Assembly: GCF_002531935.1 (NCBI RefSeq)
Contig: NZ_NWSV01000012.1
Coordinates: 62,001 to 126,000 of the forward strand
Direction of reading: 5' to 3'
Length of the DNA stretch: 64,000 nt
Origin: Rhizobium chutanense
Lineage (GTDB): Bacteria > Pseudomonadota > Alphaproteobacteria > Rhizobiales > Rhizobiaceae
Within the stretch, counting starts at the first letter, position 1, and each line of letters begins with the position of its first letter. A program made the translations under genes and the position numbers. Below, piece by piece: positions 44,374-54,285 of the stretch. Under the pieces are notes generated by a model, which saw only the letters and a program-made list of their open reading frames with translations, made no database searches and was not told where the DNA came from.

Positions 44374-45918
44374 ATGGCGTTCTTCGAAAGCATGCTGACG
44401 CTGCTCTTGGTGGCGATCGTCTTCCTGCAATTCTCCAGGAAATTCCACGTCCCCTATCCCACGATGCTGGCGATCGCCGGCATCATTGTCGCTGCCGTGC
44501 CGTGGGCGCCCGAGGTTGCCATCGATCCGCAGCTGGCGCTGGCGCTGCTGATCGCGCCCGTTCTCTTCGACGCCGCCTATGATCTGCCGCCGCGGACCTT
44601 ACGACGCAACTGGCTACCGCTCTTCTCGCTCGCCGCCATCGCCGTGGTCCTGACCGCCGCAGCCGTCGCCGCCGTCGGCATGACCATGGCCGGCCTGCCG
44701 CTTGCAGTCGCCGTCGCGCTCGGCGCCATCGTCGCGCCGCCGGATGCAGCGGCGGCGACCGTCATGCTCGACCGTTTCGATCTGCCGCGCCAGACCTATG
44801 TGATCCTGAAGGGCGAAAGCCTTCTCAACGATGCCGTCGCACTGCTGATCTTCAGCGCCGCGGTGGCGGCCGCATCGAGCCCGGCCTTCTTCAGCGGCGC
44901 CCTGGCAGAGCTTGCCCTTGCGGTACCGGGTGGCCTCATTCTCGGTTATCTCCTCGGCCGCCTCTACATGATCGTCGGCGTAAAGCTCGCCGGCACGCTC
45001 GGCGGCACCCTGCTCGAATTCGTCGCCACCTTCGGCACCTGGATCATCGCCGAGCGGCTCCACCTTTCGGCCATTCTGGCCATCGTCGTCTATGCGATGG
45101 TGATCGCCCGCTACATGCCCGAGCGGCAGACCGCCCGCCACCGCATCCATTCCTATTCGGTCTGGGAAGCCGCGGTCTTCCTGCTCAACGTGCTCGCCTT
45201 CCTGCTGATGGGCCTGCAGGTCCGCCAGATCGTCCTCGGCCTTGATCCCGGCCGGCTGAATTTCGCGATCACTTTGGCGGCCGCGGTCTTCATCACCGTC
45301 ATCGTCACCCGCCTGGCCTGGGTACTCTTCTACAACCGCGTCATCACCTTCCTTGCCGCGCGCGGCTATACCAAGCAAGCCGCTCCCACCTTCGCGACCA
45401 GCCTGCTTGCCGGCTGGTGCGGCATGCGTGGCCTCGTCACGCTGGCGACCGCGCTCGCCCTGCCGATCGACTTCCCTGATCGAGACATCATTCTGCTCAG
45501 CGCCCTTGCCGTCGTTCTCGGCACGCTCATTGTCCAGGGCCTGACGCTCGGGCCGCTGATCCGTTTGCTGAAATTCGACCCGGACACCTCCCTGGACCGC
45601 GATCTCACTCGGACCCGCGTCGCGTTGATCGACGCAGCACTTGCCGCACTCGCCGGCAGCGAGGACAAATCCACCCGCATCCTGCGCGACGTTTACAACT
45701 CCGAGCGGGAGATCGCCGCCGACGGAAAACACCCGCGCGAAGTCAGCAGACTCGACAAGCAGCGCCGCAGCGTCATTGCCGCCAAACGCCGCAGACTGGC
45801 GGCGATGCGCCGTGCCGACGAGATCGACGACGATGTTTTCCACATGCTGGAACAGGAGCTCGATTGGGCCGAGCTTGCCGTCCTGCCGCCCGGCCGCGAC
45901 GAGATCGTCGAGAGCTGA
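44374..45918 (+). CDS. CPA1-family Na+/H+ antiporter
   Basis: The 514-residue protein has about 12 membrane helices and the NhaP/CPA1 motifs: LGAIVAPPDAAAATVML, LKGESLLNDAVALLIFS (with the ion-binding Asn-Asp) and AGWCGMRGLVTLATALALP. A soluble, charged C-terminal tail of about 100 residues follows. It exchanges protons for sodium or potassium in pH and salt balance. GCAGGAGG precedes the ATG. Confidence 0.92.
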   Translation: MAFFESMLTLLLVAIVFLQFSRKFHVPYPTMLAIAGIIVAAVPWAPEVAIDPQLALALLIAPVLFDAAYDLPPRTLRRNWLPLFSLAAIAVVLTAAAVAAVGMTMAGLPLAVAVALGAIVAPPDAAAATVMLDRFDLPRQTYVILKGESLLNDAVALLIFSAAVAAASSPAFFSGALAELALAVPGGLILGYLLGRLYMIVGVKLAGTLGGTLLEFVATFGTWIIAERLHLSAILAIVVYAMVIARYMPERQTARHRIHSYSVWEAAVFLLNVLAFLLMGLQVRQIVLGLDPGRLNFAITLAAAVFITVIVTRLAWVLFYNRVITFLAARGYTKQAAPTFATSLLAGWCGMRGLVTLATALALPIDFPDRDIILLSALAVVLGTLIVQGLTLGPLIRLLKFDPDTSLDRDLTRTRVALIDAALAALAGSEDKSTRILRDVYNSEREIAADGKHPREVSRLDKQRRSVIAAKRRRLAAMRRADEIDDDVFHMLEQELDWAELAVLPPGRDEIVES

Positions 45919-46175
45919 CGTGACCCATGAAGTTTGAACGGATTCTGCAACCGCAGCCAATTGGCATTTGCTATTTTTCGCCGCTGCCGTTTATATCCAG
46001 TTCCTAGCGTTACGATTTTTCCGATGTGCATTGCGTGCCGGCCTTCCTTTCCAAGGATTGGACACCGGGGGAAATCGCGGGGGCCGAGGCCTTCGTTCAA
46101 AGCAAAGACCTGAATAGCATCACTTCATCTTAGCTTCGTCGGCAGTCGATCGGCCGTCGAGATTGGAGGACCGGT

Positions 46176-47354
46176 ATGACTTACGTGCTTCGACAGATGT
46201 TGGCGCTTGGCTGCATCGCCACGTTCATGCCTCTGGCCGCAATGGCGCAGGGCGCACCGGCTGCTCCTCCTCCCGTCACCGTCGCAAAACCGGTGGTTCG
46301 CGATGTCGTCGATAACGACGAATTCATCGGCCGTTTCCAACCGGTCGACGAAGTCTCCGTCCGCTCGCGTGTCGGCGGATACCTGCAGGAAGTTCATTTC
46401 GAGGACGGCGCCCTGGTCAAACAGGGCGACTTGCTCTTCGTCATCGACCAACGGCCGTTCATCACCGCGCTCAACCAGGCAAAGGCCACGCTCGAAGCGT
46501 CGCAATCCACCCTTGTCTTTGCCGATGCGCAGTACAAACGCGCCCAGTCGCTCGCTTCGAGCGGCAGCCAATCCGCACAGACGCTGGACGATCGCCGCCG
46601 CGAATTCGATTCCGCCCAGGCCAATGTCCGCGGCGCTCAGGCCGCCGCCGATCGCGCAGCTCTCGACCTCGAATATACCGAGATCAAGGCGCCGCTCAGC
46701 GGCCGGATCGACCGCCGCCTGCTTTCGACCGGCAATCTCGTGCAGGCCGACCAGACGGTGCTCACCACGATCGTCTCCCTCGATCCGATCGATTTCTATT
46801 TCGACGTCGACGAGCGGCGCCTGCTGAATTTCGCCGACACCGCGCGCAAGCAGGGCAAGGATCTGCAACTCGGCGGCGGTGGCGTCGACGTATCCGTCAC
46901 GATTTCCGACCCCACGGCCAAACCTTTCATGGGGAAACTCGATTTCGCCGAGAACCGGGTCGACAATGAGAGCGGCACCATCCGCATCCGCGCCCGGCTT
47001 GCAAATCCCGATCTTGTCCTGCAGCCGGGCCTGTTCGGCCGTGTGCAGGTCGCAGCCTCCAATACCTATAAGGCCATTCTCGTCCCGGACGAGGCAATCG
47101 GCTCGGACCAGAACGAACGCGTCGTCTATGTCGTCGATGCGCAGGGCAAGGTTTCGACCAAGCCGGTGCGGCCCGGACCGCGGCTCTACGGCTATCGCGT
47201 CATCCGTGAAGGCCTCGACGGCACCGAGACGATCATTGTCAACGGTCTGATGCGGGCGCGACCGGGTTCGACCATCACGCCGCAGATGAGCGAACTGCCG
47301 CAGGAGCGGCAGGATACGCCGCCCGAATCCGCAAATGCGGAGAGCGGACAATGA
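46176..47354 (+). CDS. RND efflux periplasmic adaptor (second system)
   Basis: The 392-residue protein has a signal peptide (cleavage near AMAQG, about residue 25), lipoyl halves (VRSRVGGYLQEVHFEDGALV and IKAPLSGRIDRRLLSTGNLV), an alpha-hairpin between them and the VDERRLLNFA beta-barrel region. It shares a 4-bp overlap (ATGA) with the pump gene. No regulator is directly adjacent. Confidence 0.93.
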   Translation: MTYVLRQMLALGCIATFMPLAAMAQGAPAAPPPVTVAKPVVRDVVDNDEFIGRFQPVDEVSVRSRVGGYLQEVHFEDGALVKQGDLLFVIDQRPFITALNQAKATLEASQSTLVFADAQYKRAQSLASSGSQSAQTLDDRRREFDSAQANVRGAQAAADRAALDLEYTEIKAPLSGRIDRRLLSTGNLVQADQTVLTTIVSLDPIDFYFDVDERRLLNFADTARKQGKDLQLGGGGVDVSVTISDPTAKPFMGKLDFAENRVDNESGTIRIRARLANPDLVLQPGLFGRVQVAASNTYKAILVPDEAIGSDQNERVVYVVDAQGKVSTKPVRPGPRLYGYRVIREGLDGTETIIVNGLMRARPGSTITPQMSELPQERQDTPPESANAESGQ

Positions 47355-50300
47355 GATTCGCCCATTTCTTCGTCGACCGGCCGATCTTTGCGGCCGTCAT
47401 CTCGATCCTCTTTCTCGTCGTCGGTGGCATCGCCTATACGCAGCTGCCGGTCTCCCAATATCCGGAGATCGCGCCGCCCACCATCGTCGTGCGCACCTCC
47501 TATCCGGGCGCCGACCCGCAGACCATCGCCGACACCGTTTCGACCCCGCTCGAGCAGCAGATCAACGGCGTCGAAGACATGCTGTACATGTCGTCCTACT
47601 CCAGCGCCGACGGCGCCATGTCGCTGACGATCACCTTCAAGCTCGGCACCGATCTCGACAAAGTCCAAGTGCTTGTCCAGAACCGCGTCTCCATCGCGCT
47701 CCCCCGTCTTCCCGAGGAGGTTCAGCGGCTCGGCGTGACCACCGACAAGAGTTCGCCCGACCTGATGATGGTGGTGCACCTCCTGTCGCCGTCGCACCGT
47801 TACGACCAGCTCTACGTCTCGAACTATGCCCGCAACCGCATCCGCGACGTGCTCGTGCGCCTTGACGGCGTCGGCGACGTGCAGATCTTCGGCGAGCGGC
47901 AATATTCGATGCGCATCTGGCTGGATCCGGAAAAACTCTCCGCCTACGGCATGACGTCCGACGACGTCGTTTCCGCCTTGAGGGACCAGAACGTCCAGGT
48001 CTCGGGCGGCAAGATCGGCGCGCCGCCGGTGACCGGCAAGAACGCCTTCGAATATACGGTGCGAACGGACGGGCGTTTCTCCGATGTGCGCGAGTTCCGC
48101 TATGTCATCGTCAAGTCGACGGGAGCAGGCCGGCTCGTGCAGTTGCAGGACGTCGCCCGCATCGAACTCGGCGCGCAGGACTACGTCACTAACAGTTACC
48201 TCAACAACGACCCGGCGGTCGCTCTCGGCATTTTCGCCCGGCCGGGAACCAACGCTCTCGATACGGCCCATCAGGTCCAGACGCTGATGAAGGATATCTC
48301 CCAGAATTTTCCGGAGGGACTGGAATATCGCATCGTCTACGACACGACCGAATTCATCTCGGATTCGATCGACGAGGTCTACAGGACCATCGCCGAAGCA
48401 GCCATCCTGGTGGCCATCGTCGTTCTCGTCTTCCTGCAATCCTGGCGGACCGCGATCATACCGATCGTCGCTATTCCCGTCTCGCTGATCGGCACCTTCG
48501 CCATCCTGCTCGCCTTCGGTTTCTCGCTCAACATGCTGACGCTTTTCGGCCTGGTGCTGGCGATCGGCATCGTCGTCGACGACGCGATCGTGGTGGTGGA
48601 AAACGTCGAGCGCAATCTGGCGCGCGGCATGTCGCCGAAGCAGGCCTCCCACGTGACGATGGACGAAGTCGGCACCGCTGTTGTGGCGATCTCGCTGGTG
48701 CTGATCGCGGTCTTCGTACCGACGGCCTTCATCCCCGGCATCTCGGGCCAGTTCTACAGGCAGTTCGCGGTGACGATCTCCGTCACGACAGCAATCTCGG
48801 CATTGAACTCCCTGACGCTTTCGCCGGCGCTTGCAGGCATTTTGCTGAAAGCCCACGATCACGAGACCAAGCGCAAGAGCATCGCCTCACGCCTGGGGTC
48901 AGGCCTCGCAAACGGCTTCAACCGCGGCTTCGACCGGATGAGTTCGGGCTATTCCTGGGTTGTCCGGCACCTCGTCAGAAGCTGGGTGGGCCTGACCTGC
49001 TCCATGCTCGCCTTCGCCGCCCTTCTCGGCGCGACCTGGTACATGAGCACCAGGGTTCCCTCGGGTTTCATCCCGACCATGGACCAAGGTTACGCGATCG
49101 TCGTGGTGCAGCTTCCCGACGGCGCCTCGCTTGCCCGGACCGATGCCGTCGTCAAACAGGTGGGCGATATCGCCCGAACCGTGCCCGGCGTCGGCAACGC
49201 CGTGCAGTTTGCCGGCTTCAGCGGCGCGACCTTCACCAATGCCTCGAATGCGGGCGTCGTCTTCGTTCCGTTCAAATCCTTCGCCGAACGCGAGGAAGGC
49301 GGAGACAGCGCCAACAAGATCATCGGCGAGCTCTTCGGCAAGCTGCAGAGCATCCAGGAAGCCTTCATCATCGCCATCCCGCCGCCCTCCGTGCGCGGTG
49401 TGGGCAATTCCGGCGGCTTCAAGATGCAGATCTCCGATCTTGAAAACCCCGACATGACGCGCGTGCTCGGCCTCGCCCGCCAGATGATGGGAGCTGCTGC
49501 GACGACCGAGGGGCTGACCGGTGTCTTTACGACATTCTCCGATGCCAGCCCGCAATATTTCCTGTCGATCGACCGCGACAAGGCACGCTTCCTGAACGTG
49601 CCGATCCCCAATATCTTCAATGCGCTTTCGATCAACCTCGGCGTCGCCTACGTGAACGACTTCAACGCATTTGGCCGCGTCTACCAGGTTCGCGCCCAGG
49701 CCGACCGGCAATACCGCATGGACCGGGACGACATCCTCGCGCTGAAGGTCCGATCGGCGACCGGCGCACTGGTTCCGCTTGGAACCCTGATGGACATCCA
49801 GGATTCCAGCGGCCCGGCCCTCGTTCAACGCTACAACATGTATGTCTCGGTACCGCTCCAGGGCAATCCGACGCCAGGCACCTCGACAGGTGATGCCCTG
49901 AAGAAGATGGAGGCACTGGCGGCCAAGATCCTGCCGCCCGGAACGACCTTCGAATGGACGGAACTCGCCTATCAGGAAACCCATACCGGCAACACTGCCG
50001 TCTACATCTTCGCCCTCTCCGTCATTTTCGTCTTCCTGGCGCTGGCGGCTCAATATGAAAGCTGGGTTCTGCCGCTCGCGATCATTCTCATCGTCCCGCT
50101 GGCCGTGCTCGCCGCACTGATCGGGGTCTCACTGAGAGGCATGGATAACAACGTCCTGACGCAGATCGGCCTGATCGTCCTGATCGGCTTGGCAGCCAAA
50201 AACGCCATTCTGATCGTCGAATTCGCAAGACAAGCGGAAGAGGAAGGCAAGTCGCCGGTGGAGGCCGCCATCGAGGCCAGCCATCTTCGCCTGCGCCCGA

Positions 50301-50536
50301 TCCTGATGACGGCTTTCGCCTTCATCTTCGGTGTTCTGCCGCTCGCCATCGCCACCGGTCCCGGCGCCGAAATGCGCCAGTCGCTCGGCACCGCCGTCTT
50401 TTCGGGCATGCTCGGCGTGACGATCTTCGGCCTTTTCCTGACACCGGTCTTCTACGTCGTGCTGCGCGGCTGGCGCCGCAAGCAGCCGGTTGAAAAGACG
50501 GTCGAGGCTGCCCCGGTCGAGAGAGAAACGGTCTAA
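47351..50536 (+). CDS. RND multidrug efflux permease (second system)
   Basis: The 1061-residue HAE-1 pump keeps the TM4 Asp pair (LAIGIVVDDAIVVVENVERN) and the TM10 Lys (GLAAKNAILIVEFA), and starts with RFAHFFVDRPIFAAVIS. It is not a recent copy of the pump at 31335-34535; the porter domains differ throughout. It is coupled to its own adaptor. The substrates are unknown and no outer-membrane channel gene follows. Confidence 0.94.
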   Translation: MRFAHFFVDRPIFAAVISILFLVVGGIAYTQLPVSQYPEIAPPTIVVRTSYPGADPQTIADTVSTPLEQQINGVEDMLYMSSYSSADGAMSLTITFKLGTDLDKVQVLVQNRVSIALPRLPEEVQRLGVTTDKSSPDLMMVVHLLSPSHRYDQLYVSNYARNRIRDVLVRLDGVGDVQIFGERQYSMRIWLDPEKLSAYGMTSDDVVSALRDQNVQVSGGKIGAPPVTGKNAFEYTVRTDGRFSDVREFRYVIVKSTGAGRLVQLQDVARIELGAQDYVTNSYLNNDPAVALGIFARPGTNALDTAHQVQTLMKDISQNFPEGLEYRIVYDTTEFISDSIDEVYRTIAEAAILVAIVVLVFLQSWRTAIIPIVAIPVSLIGTFAILLAFGFSLNMLTLFGLVLAIGIVVDDAIVVVENVERNLARGMSPKQASHVTMDEVGTAVVAISLVLIAVFVPTAFIPGISGQFYRQFAVTISVTTAISALNSLTLSPALAGILLKAHDHETKRKSIASRLGSGLANGFNRGFDRMSSGYSWVVRHLVRSWVGLTCSMLAFAALLGATWYMSTRVPSGFIPTMDQGYAIVVVQLPDGASLARTDAVVKQVGDIARTVPGVGNAVQFAGFSGATFTNASNAGVVFVPFKSFAEREEGGDSANKIIGELFGKLQSIQEAFIIAIPPPSVRGVGNSGGFKMQISDLENPDMTRVLGLARQMMGAAATTEGLTGVFTTFSDASPQYFLSIDRDKARFLNVPIPNIFNALSINLGVAYVNDFNAFGRVYQVRAQADRQYRMDRDDILALKVRSATGALVPLGTLMDIQDSSGPALVQRYNMYVSVPLQGNPTPGTSTGDALKKMEALAAKILPPGTTFEWTELAYQETHTGNTAVYIFALSVIFVFLALAAQYESWVLPLAIILIVPLAVLAALIGVSLRGMDNNVLTQIGLIVLIGLAAKNAILIVEFARQAEEEGKSPVEAAIEASHLRLRPILMTAFAFIFGVLPLAIATGPGAEMRQSLGTAVFSGMLGVTIFGLFLTPVFYVVLRGWRRKQPVEKTVEAAPVERETV

Positions 50537-50546
50537 AGCGGCAAGG

Positions 50547-51284
50547 TCAGGTGGAGAACAGATGCACCTGGCCCTGCCAAAAGCGAGCGACGGTGAGCTT
50601 GCCGCTGCGATAGGCGCGTGTGTCGAGATTGAGCCGCCGGGGCCGAATGTCCGGCGCGTCGTTCGGCGTATGACCGTGCACGACGAGTTTCGGCAGCGGC
50701 ACCCTGCTCTCAAGGAAGCGGTGGCGGATGAGGACCAGGTCCTCGTCCGTTTGCGCGGCAAGCGGCAGCGTCGGATCGATGCCGGCATGCACGAACAATA
50801 CGTTCGGCGTGTCCAGCATGATGGGCATCGCCCGCATGAAATCGACATGCGTGTGCGGCAATGAATGACGGATGAAAGCATCGAGCTGGACGCCGGAAGG
50901 GAAGATCAGCGGTAGATGCTCCGGATCGAGGCCATAGGATTTAAGCGATTGCGCCGACCCCATCCGCATCCAGTCGTCATAGGACGCCCAGCCATCGATA
51001 TAGTCGAGCATGGCGATCTCATGATTGCCGGCCAGACAGATGCGGTCGAAACCATCAGGCGGCGGCTCCATCAGGTGGTCGATCACCTGCGCCGATTGCG
51101 GGCCGCGGTCGATATAGTCGCCGAGCGTCACGATCAGCTTGCGCCCCGGCAGCCGTGCGCCATCACGCAAGATCGCCTCCTCGGCTTTAACAAGCAGGTC
51201 GTAACGGCCGTGAATGTCGCCGATCGCATAGGTCGGAATTGCGGCAATATCCAGCGTCAGACGTGGTCTCTGCTGGCGTGCCAT
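50547..51284 (-). CDS. Serine/threonine-type metallophosphoesterase
   Basis: The protein (about 245 residues) has the full metal-site set: IGDIHGRYDLL, TLGDYIDRGPQS, LAGNHEIAMLDY, then LFVHAGIDP and VVHGHTP. This resembles PrpA-type bacterial protein phosphatases and bis-tetraphosphatase relatives. The start is uncertain: an ATG at 51284 has GAGG upstream, while ATGs at 51323 and 51326 extend it by 13-14 residues. It faces the RND permease gene with a 10-bp gap. Confidence 0.85.
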   Translation of the reverse strand: MARQQRPRLTLDIAAIPTYAIGDIHGRYDLLVKAEEAILRDGARLPGRKLIVTLGDYIDRGPQSAQVIDHLMEPPPDGFDRICLAGNHEIAMLDYIDGWASYDDWMRMGSAQSLKSYGLDPEHLPLIFPSGVQLDAFIRHSLPHTHVDFMRAMPIMLDTPNVLFVHAGIDPTLPLAAQTDEDLVLIRHRFLESRVPLPKLVVHGHTPNDAPDIRPRRLNLDTRAYRSGKLTVARFWQGQVHLFST

Positions 51285-51585
51285 TTTCCAAACCTCGCTG
51301 TTGCGCGCAAGGGAGTCGCTCATCATGTTTCTCGATCTAGAAGGCCCCAGCTGACCGTAAATAGCGCGAAGGACAAGGCGATCAAGCTGGTAGGAAAATT
51401 CAAACCACTCGGCTTTTGTAGAAAAACCGGCCTTATCATGCGCGGGGTAATCCCTCACTCCTGTGTCCATCGCATCGGCCGTGAAAGCGGATCGACTTTC
51501 AGAAAGCATGATGCGAGGAGTCAACGTGTCGCAGCGGATTTTACACGTCTGGAAAGATGCGTTGCGCTGTAGGAAAGGGTGATCG
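51285..51585. other. Divergent intergenic region with a possible degenerate repeat
   Basis: No gene is supported. The segment at about 51499-51560 (AAGCATGATGCGAGG, later CAGCGGATTTT) resembles a degenerate rhizobial intergenic repeat. It should include promoters for the phosphoesterase and the SfnB-like gene. Confidence 0.3.
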
Positions 51586-52710
51586 GTGGGAACGATATCG
51601 CAGTTTCATCGCAGCCTCAGGCCTCCCGCGCACCGCATCGAAAGCGAAGAAGAGGCGATATCCACGGCCCGCAACCTCGCCGACGCATTCCGGCATCAGG
51701 CGAGCGAACGCGATATCAACCGCATCCTGCCTCATGCCGAGCTGGACGCGCTGTCGATATCGGGGCTGACGGCGATCACCGTTCCGCCCGACTATGAAGG
51801 GCTCGACATGTCGAACGCCCTGCTTGCCGAAATCGTTGCGATCATTGCCGAGGGCGACGCTTCGATCGGCGAAGCCCTGGAAAGCCATTTCTGCGCGCTG
51901 GAGACGCTCCGCACCCAGGCGACCGAGGATCTGCAGGCATCGCTATTTGCCCGCGTGCTGCAAGGCGACCGTTTCGCGGGCGCCATTTTCGCCGACGGCA
52001 CCGAGCTGACGGCCGAAGGCCCGGGTTATCGCCTGAGCGGGCGCACGCGGCAGGCGCCGGGCATTCTCTTCGCCGACTGGATCGCCGCTGCCGCCACCAC
52101 GCCGCCCAGCCGTCCGGTAATGCTCTACCTCGCAAGCGGCGACGAAGGTGTGCAGGTGGTCGACGATTGGGATGGCTTCGGTCAACGCACCAACGGATCG
52201 GCGACGGCGATCGTCGGCACGCTTCATGTCAATGCCGATACCATTGTGCCCGCCCTTTCCTCCGGATCTTCGACCGGCATCTCGCTGGGCCTGCTGCTGA
52301 AGGGCGGCGTTAGCCTGGGCATTGCGCGGGCCGCTTGGACCGACCTTACGATCACGGTCGGCGACGGCACCCACGTCCTTCCCCGGCTGGGCGAACACGC
52401 CCTCCATATCGAAACGGCAGCAGCGGCCTTGGAACGGGCCGGCCGCAAACTCGATATCGCCCAAGTCAATCCTGTGGAGGCCGCGATGGCGGACGCGCAT
52501 TTCTCCGCCTCGGCGGCCGCCATTCTTGCTGGGGAAACGGCGCTCGGCACTGCAAACGCGCTGTTCGAACTGGCGGGGGAAACATCGGCCGGGATCGGGC
52601 TCAATCTCGACCGGCATTGGCGTAACGCCCGCATTCACGCGCTATCGCTGCCGCGCGATAGACTGTTGCGCGCCGCAGGCGAATATCGCTCGAAAGTCGG
52701 CGGCGCCTAG
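51586..52710 (+). CDS. Acyl-CoA-dehydrogenase-fold flavoprotein, SfnB-like
   Basis: The 374-residue protein follows the SfnB/DszC branch of acyl-CoA dehydrogenases: an N-terminal helical domain (RILPHAELDALSISGLTAITVPPDYEG), FCALETLR, and the flavin-region DDWDGFGQRTNGSATAIV. These relatives are reduced-flavin monooxygenases acting on sulfones or related sulfur compounds in sulfur scavenging. That role here is inference from resemblance. The GTG start follows AGGAAAGGG. It converges on an Rrf2 gene with a 6-bp gap. Confidence 0.78.
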   Translation: MGTISQFHRSLRPPAHRIESEEEAISTARNLADAFRHQASERDINRILPHAELDALSISGLTAITVPPDYEGLDMSNALLAEIVAIIAEGDASIGEALESHFCALETLRTQATEDLQASLFARVLQGDRFAGAIFADGTELTAEGPGYRLSGRTRQAPGILFADWIAAAATTPPSRPVMLYLASGDEGVQVVDDWDGFGQRTNGSATAIVGTLHVNADTIVPALSSGSSTGISLGLLLKGGVSLGIARAAWTDLTITVGDGTHVLPRLGEHALHIETAAAALERAGRKLDIAQVNPVEAAMADAHFSASAAAILAGETALGTANALFELAGETSAGIGLNLDRHWRNARIHALSLPRDRLLRAAGEYRSKVGGA

Positions 52711-52716
52711 TCTTGT

Positions 52717-53181
52717 TCAGCTGGCGGCCGAGATCGGAAATTCTTCCTTGTCGCCGTCGATGCGGCCGCCGTCGGAAACGAATTGTTCGAGGCTCATATT
52801 GTCGAGAATGGCGGCGATCGCGTCCCGGACATCGGTCATCGAGCGCCGCACCTGACAGGTCTCAGGATCGGCGCAGTCGTCGCAGGCTTCGTATGCCGTG
52901 CGGCTGGCGCAGCGGATCGGCGCCAGTGGACCGTCCAATGTGCGGATGACATGGCCGATGCGGATTTCCGAGGCCGGCCGCGACAGGGAATAGCCGCCGC
53001 CCGGCCCCTTCTTCGAACGCAGGATGCCGACATTGCGCAGTTCGAGCAGGATCGTATCGAGAAACTTCTTCGGGATATTGTTGCGCGACGCGATGTCGTT
53101 GATGAAGGCGGTTTCTCCCGGCGCCAGCCGCGCCAGATCGACCAGCGCCTTCAGCCCGTATTTTCCCTTTTTCGTCAGCAT
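52717..53181 (-). CDS. Rrf2-family transcriptional regulator
   Basis: The 154-residue protein has the Rrf2 winged helix (MLTKKGKYGLKALVDLARL; IPKKFLDTILLELRNVGILRSKKGPGGGY). A Cys cluster (IRCASR, YEACDDCADPETC) could bind an iron-sulfur cluster, although spacing differs from IscR. The sequence is not RirA. Rrf2 members of this general form often control cysteine or sulfur metabolism. The start at 53181 matches the family N-terminus; the frame extends to 53253 without similarity. Confidence 0.87.
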   Translation of the reverse strand: MLTKKGKYGLKALVDLARLAPGETAFINDIASRNNIPKKFLDTILLELRNVGILRSKKGPGGGYSLSRPASEIRIGHVIRTLDGPLAPIRCASRTAYEACDDCADPETCQVRRSMTDVRDAIAAILDNMSLEQFVSDGGRIDGDKEEFPISAAS

Positions 53182-53356
53182 CGTCGTCGCCTTGTGGAAA
53201 TCGCAGTATTTATCCTGCCAATAGCAGGCAAATAGCGTCAAAAGCGTGAACATACAACAAAATAGCTATTATTTATAGCTTATCTCGGCAACATCCACAG
53301 GACTGCGGCAGCCTCGAGAAGGATCGGCCTGCCGCGTCCTCTGCCGGCAACCTCGT

Positions 53357-54145
53357 TCAGATCGTCTTCAGCATGCCGCCATCGACGAAATAGGTCGAGC
53401 CGATGCAATAACTCGCGCGCTCCGAACTCAGGAAGACGAAGACGTTTGCCAGCTCCTCCGGCGTACCGAAGCGTTTGGAGGCGGCGTGCTCGTTGGCGAC
53501 GCTCTGCAGGTAGCCTTCCCAGTTGCCGCCGGTCTCAGCCGTCAGCTGCTTGGCGGTCTTGATCCAGTCGGGCGTCAGGATCAGGCCGGCATTGACGCAG
53601 TTGACGCGGATATTGTCCTTGATGAGCTCGGTCGAGAGTGTCTTCGAAAACATCATCAGCGCCGATTTGCTGACATTATAGATCGGCTCGTACCACAGCG
53701 GCTGGACGGCGCAGATCGAGGCATTGTGCAGGATCACGCCGCCGCCGCGTGCCTTCATCTGCGGCGCGATGCCGCGCGCCAGCCGCACGGCGGCCATCAC
53801 ATGCAGGTCCCAATAGGCCTGCCACTTCTCATCGGGCGCCTCCATGACAGTCTCGTTCGAGCCGGTGCCGGCATTATTGATGAGGATATCGGCGCCGCCC
53901 TTTTCGGCCGCGGCAGCAATGATCGCCTCCGTTCCCCCAGCCGTCGCAACGTCGGCGGCAACAGCGGCGGCATCGACGCCGTACTTCTCGGCGATACGGG
54001 CGGCTTCCGCCTCGAGCCGTTCGCCGCCGCGCGCCGCCAGCACGAGATTGGCGCCCTCGGCCGCCAGTCCCTCGGCGATCGCCAGTCCGATGCCGACCGA
54101 CGCGCCTGTTATGACGGCCGTCTTTCCCTTCAATCCGAGATCCAT
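53357..54145 (-). CDS. SDR-family oxidoreductase
   Basis: The 262-residue enzyme has TGASVGIGLAIAEGL, NNAG (ILINNAGTG), the catalytic Ser in HNASICAV and YNVSK for Tyr-Lys, and a C-terminal GSTYFVDGGMLKTI. The middle matches the 3-oxoacyl reductase-like group but the substrate is unknown. It is divergent from the hydroxypyruvate isomerase-like gene. Confidence 0.92.
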   Translation of the reverse strand: MDLGLKGKTAVITGASVGIGLAIAEGLAAEGANLVLAARGGERLEAEAARIAEKYGVDAAAVAADVATAGGTEAIIAAAAEKGGADILINNAGTGSNETVMEAPDEKWQAYWDLHVMAAVRLARGIAPQMKARGGGVILHNASICAVQPLWYEPIYNVSKSALMMFSKTLSTELIKDNIRVNCVNAGLILTPDWIKTAKQLTAETGGNWEGYLQSVANEHAASKRFGTPEELANVFVFLSSERASYCIGSTYFVDGGMLKTI

Positions 54146-54285
54146 GTCTTCCTCCGCAGCGGCCGGCGGTCCCGGCCTGACGTGCCGAGTGTTCCGCCAA
54201 TGAATTCGGGCGTCAAGCGTCCGAACGCCTCTTGCGACAGGCTGCGATCTGTCGCAGCCTGCATCCGCCCTTGGAAGGAGCTTTC

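Noticed and set aside
47192..48862. 556-codon open frame on the minus strand
   Set aside because: It is antisense to the second RND permease and has only shadow composition.
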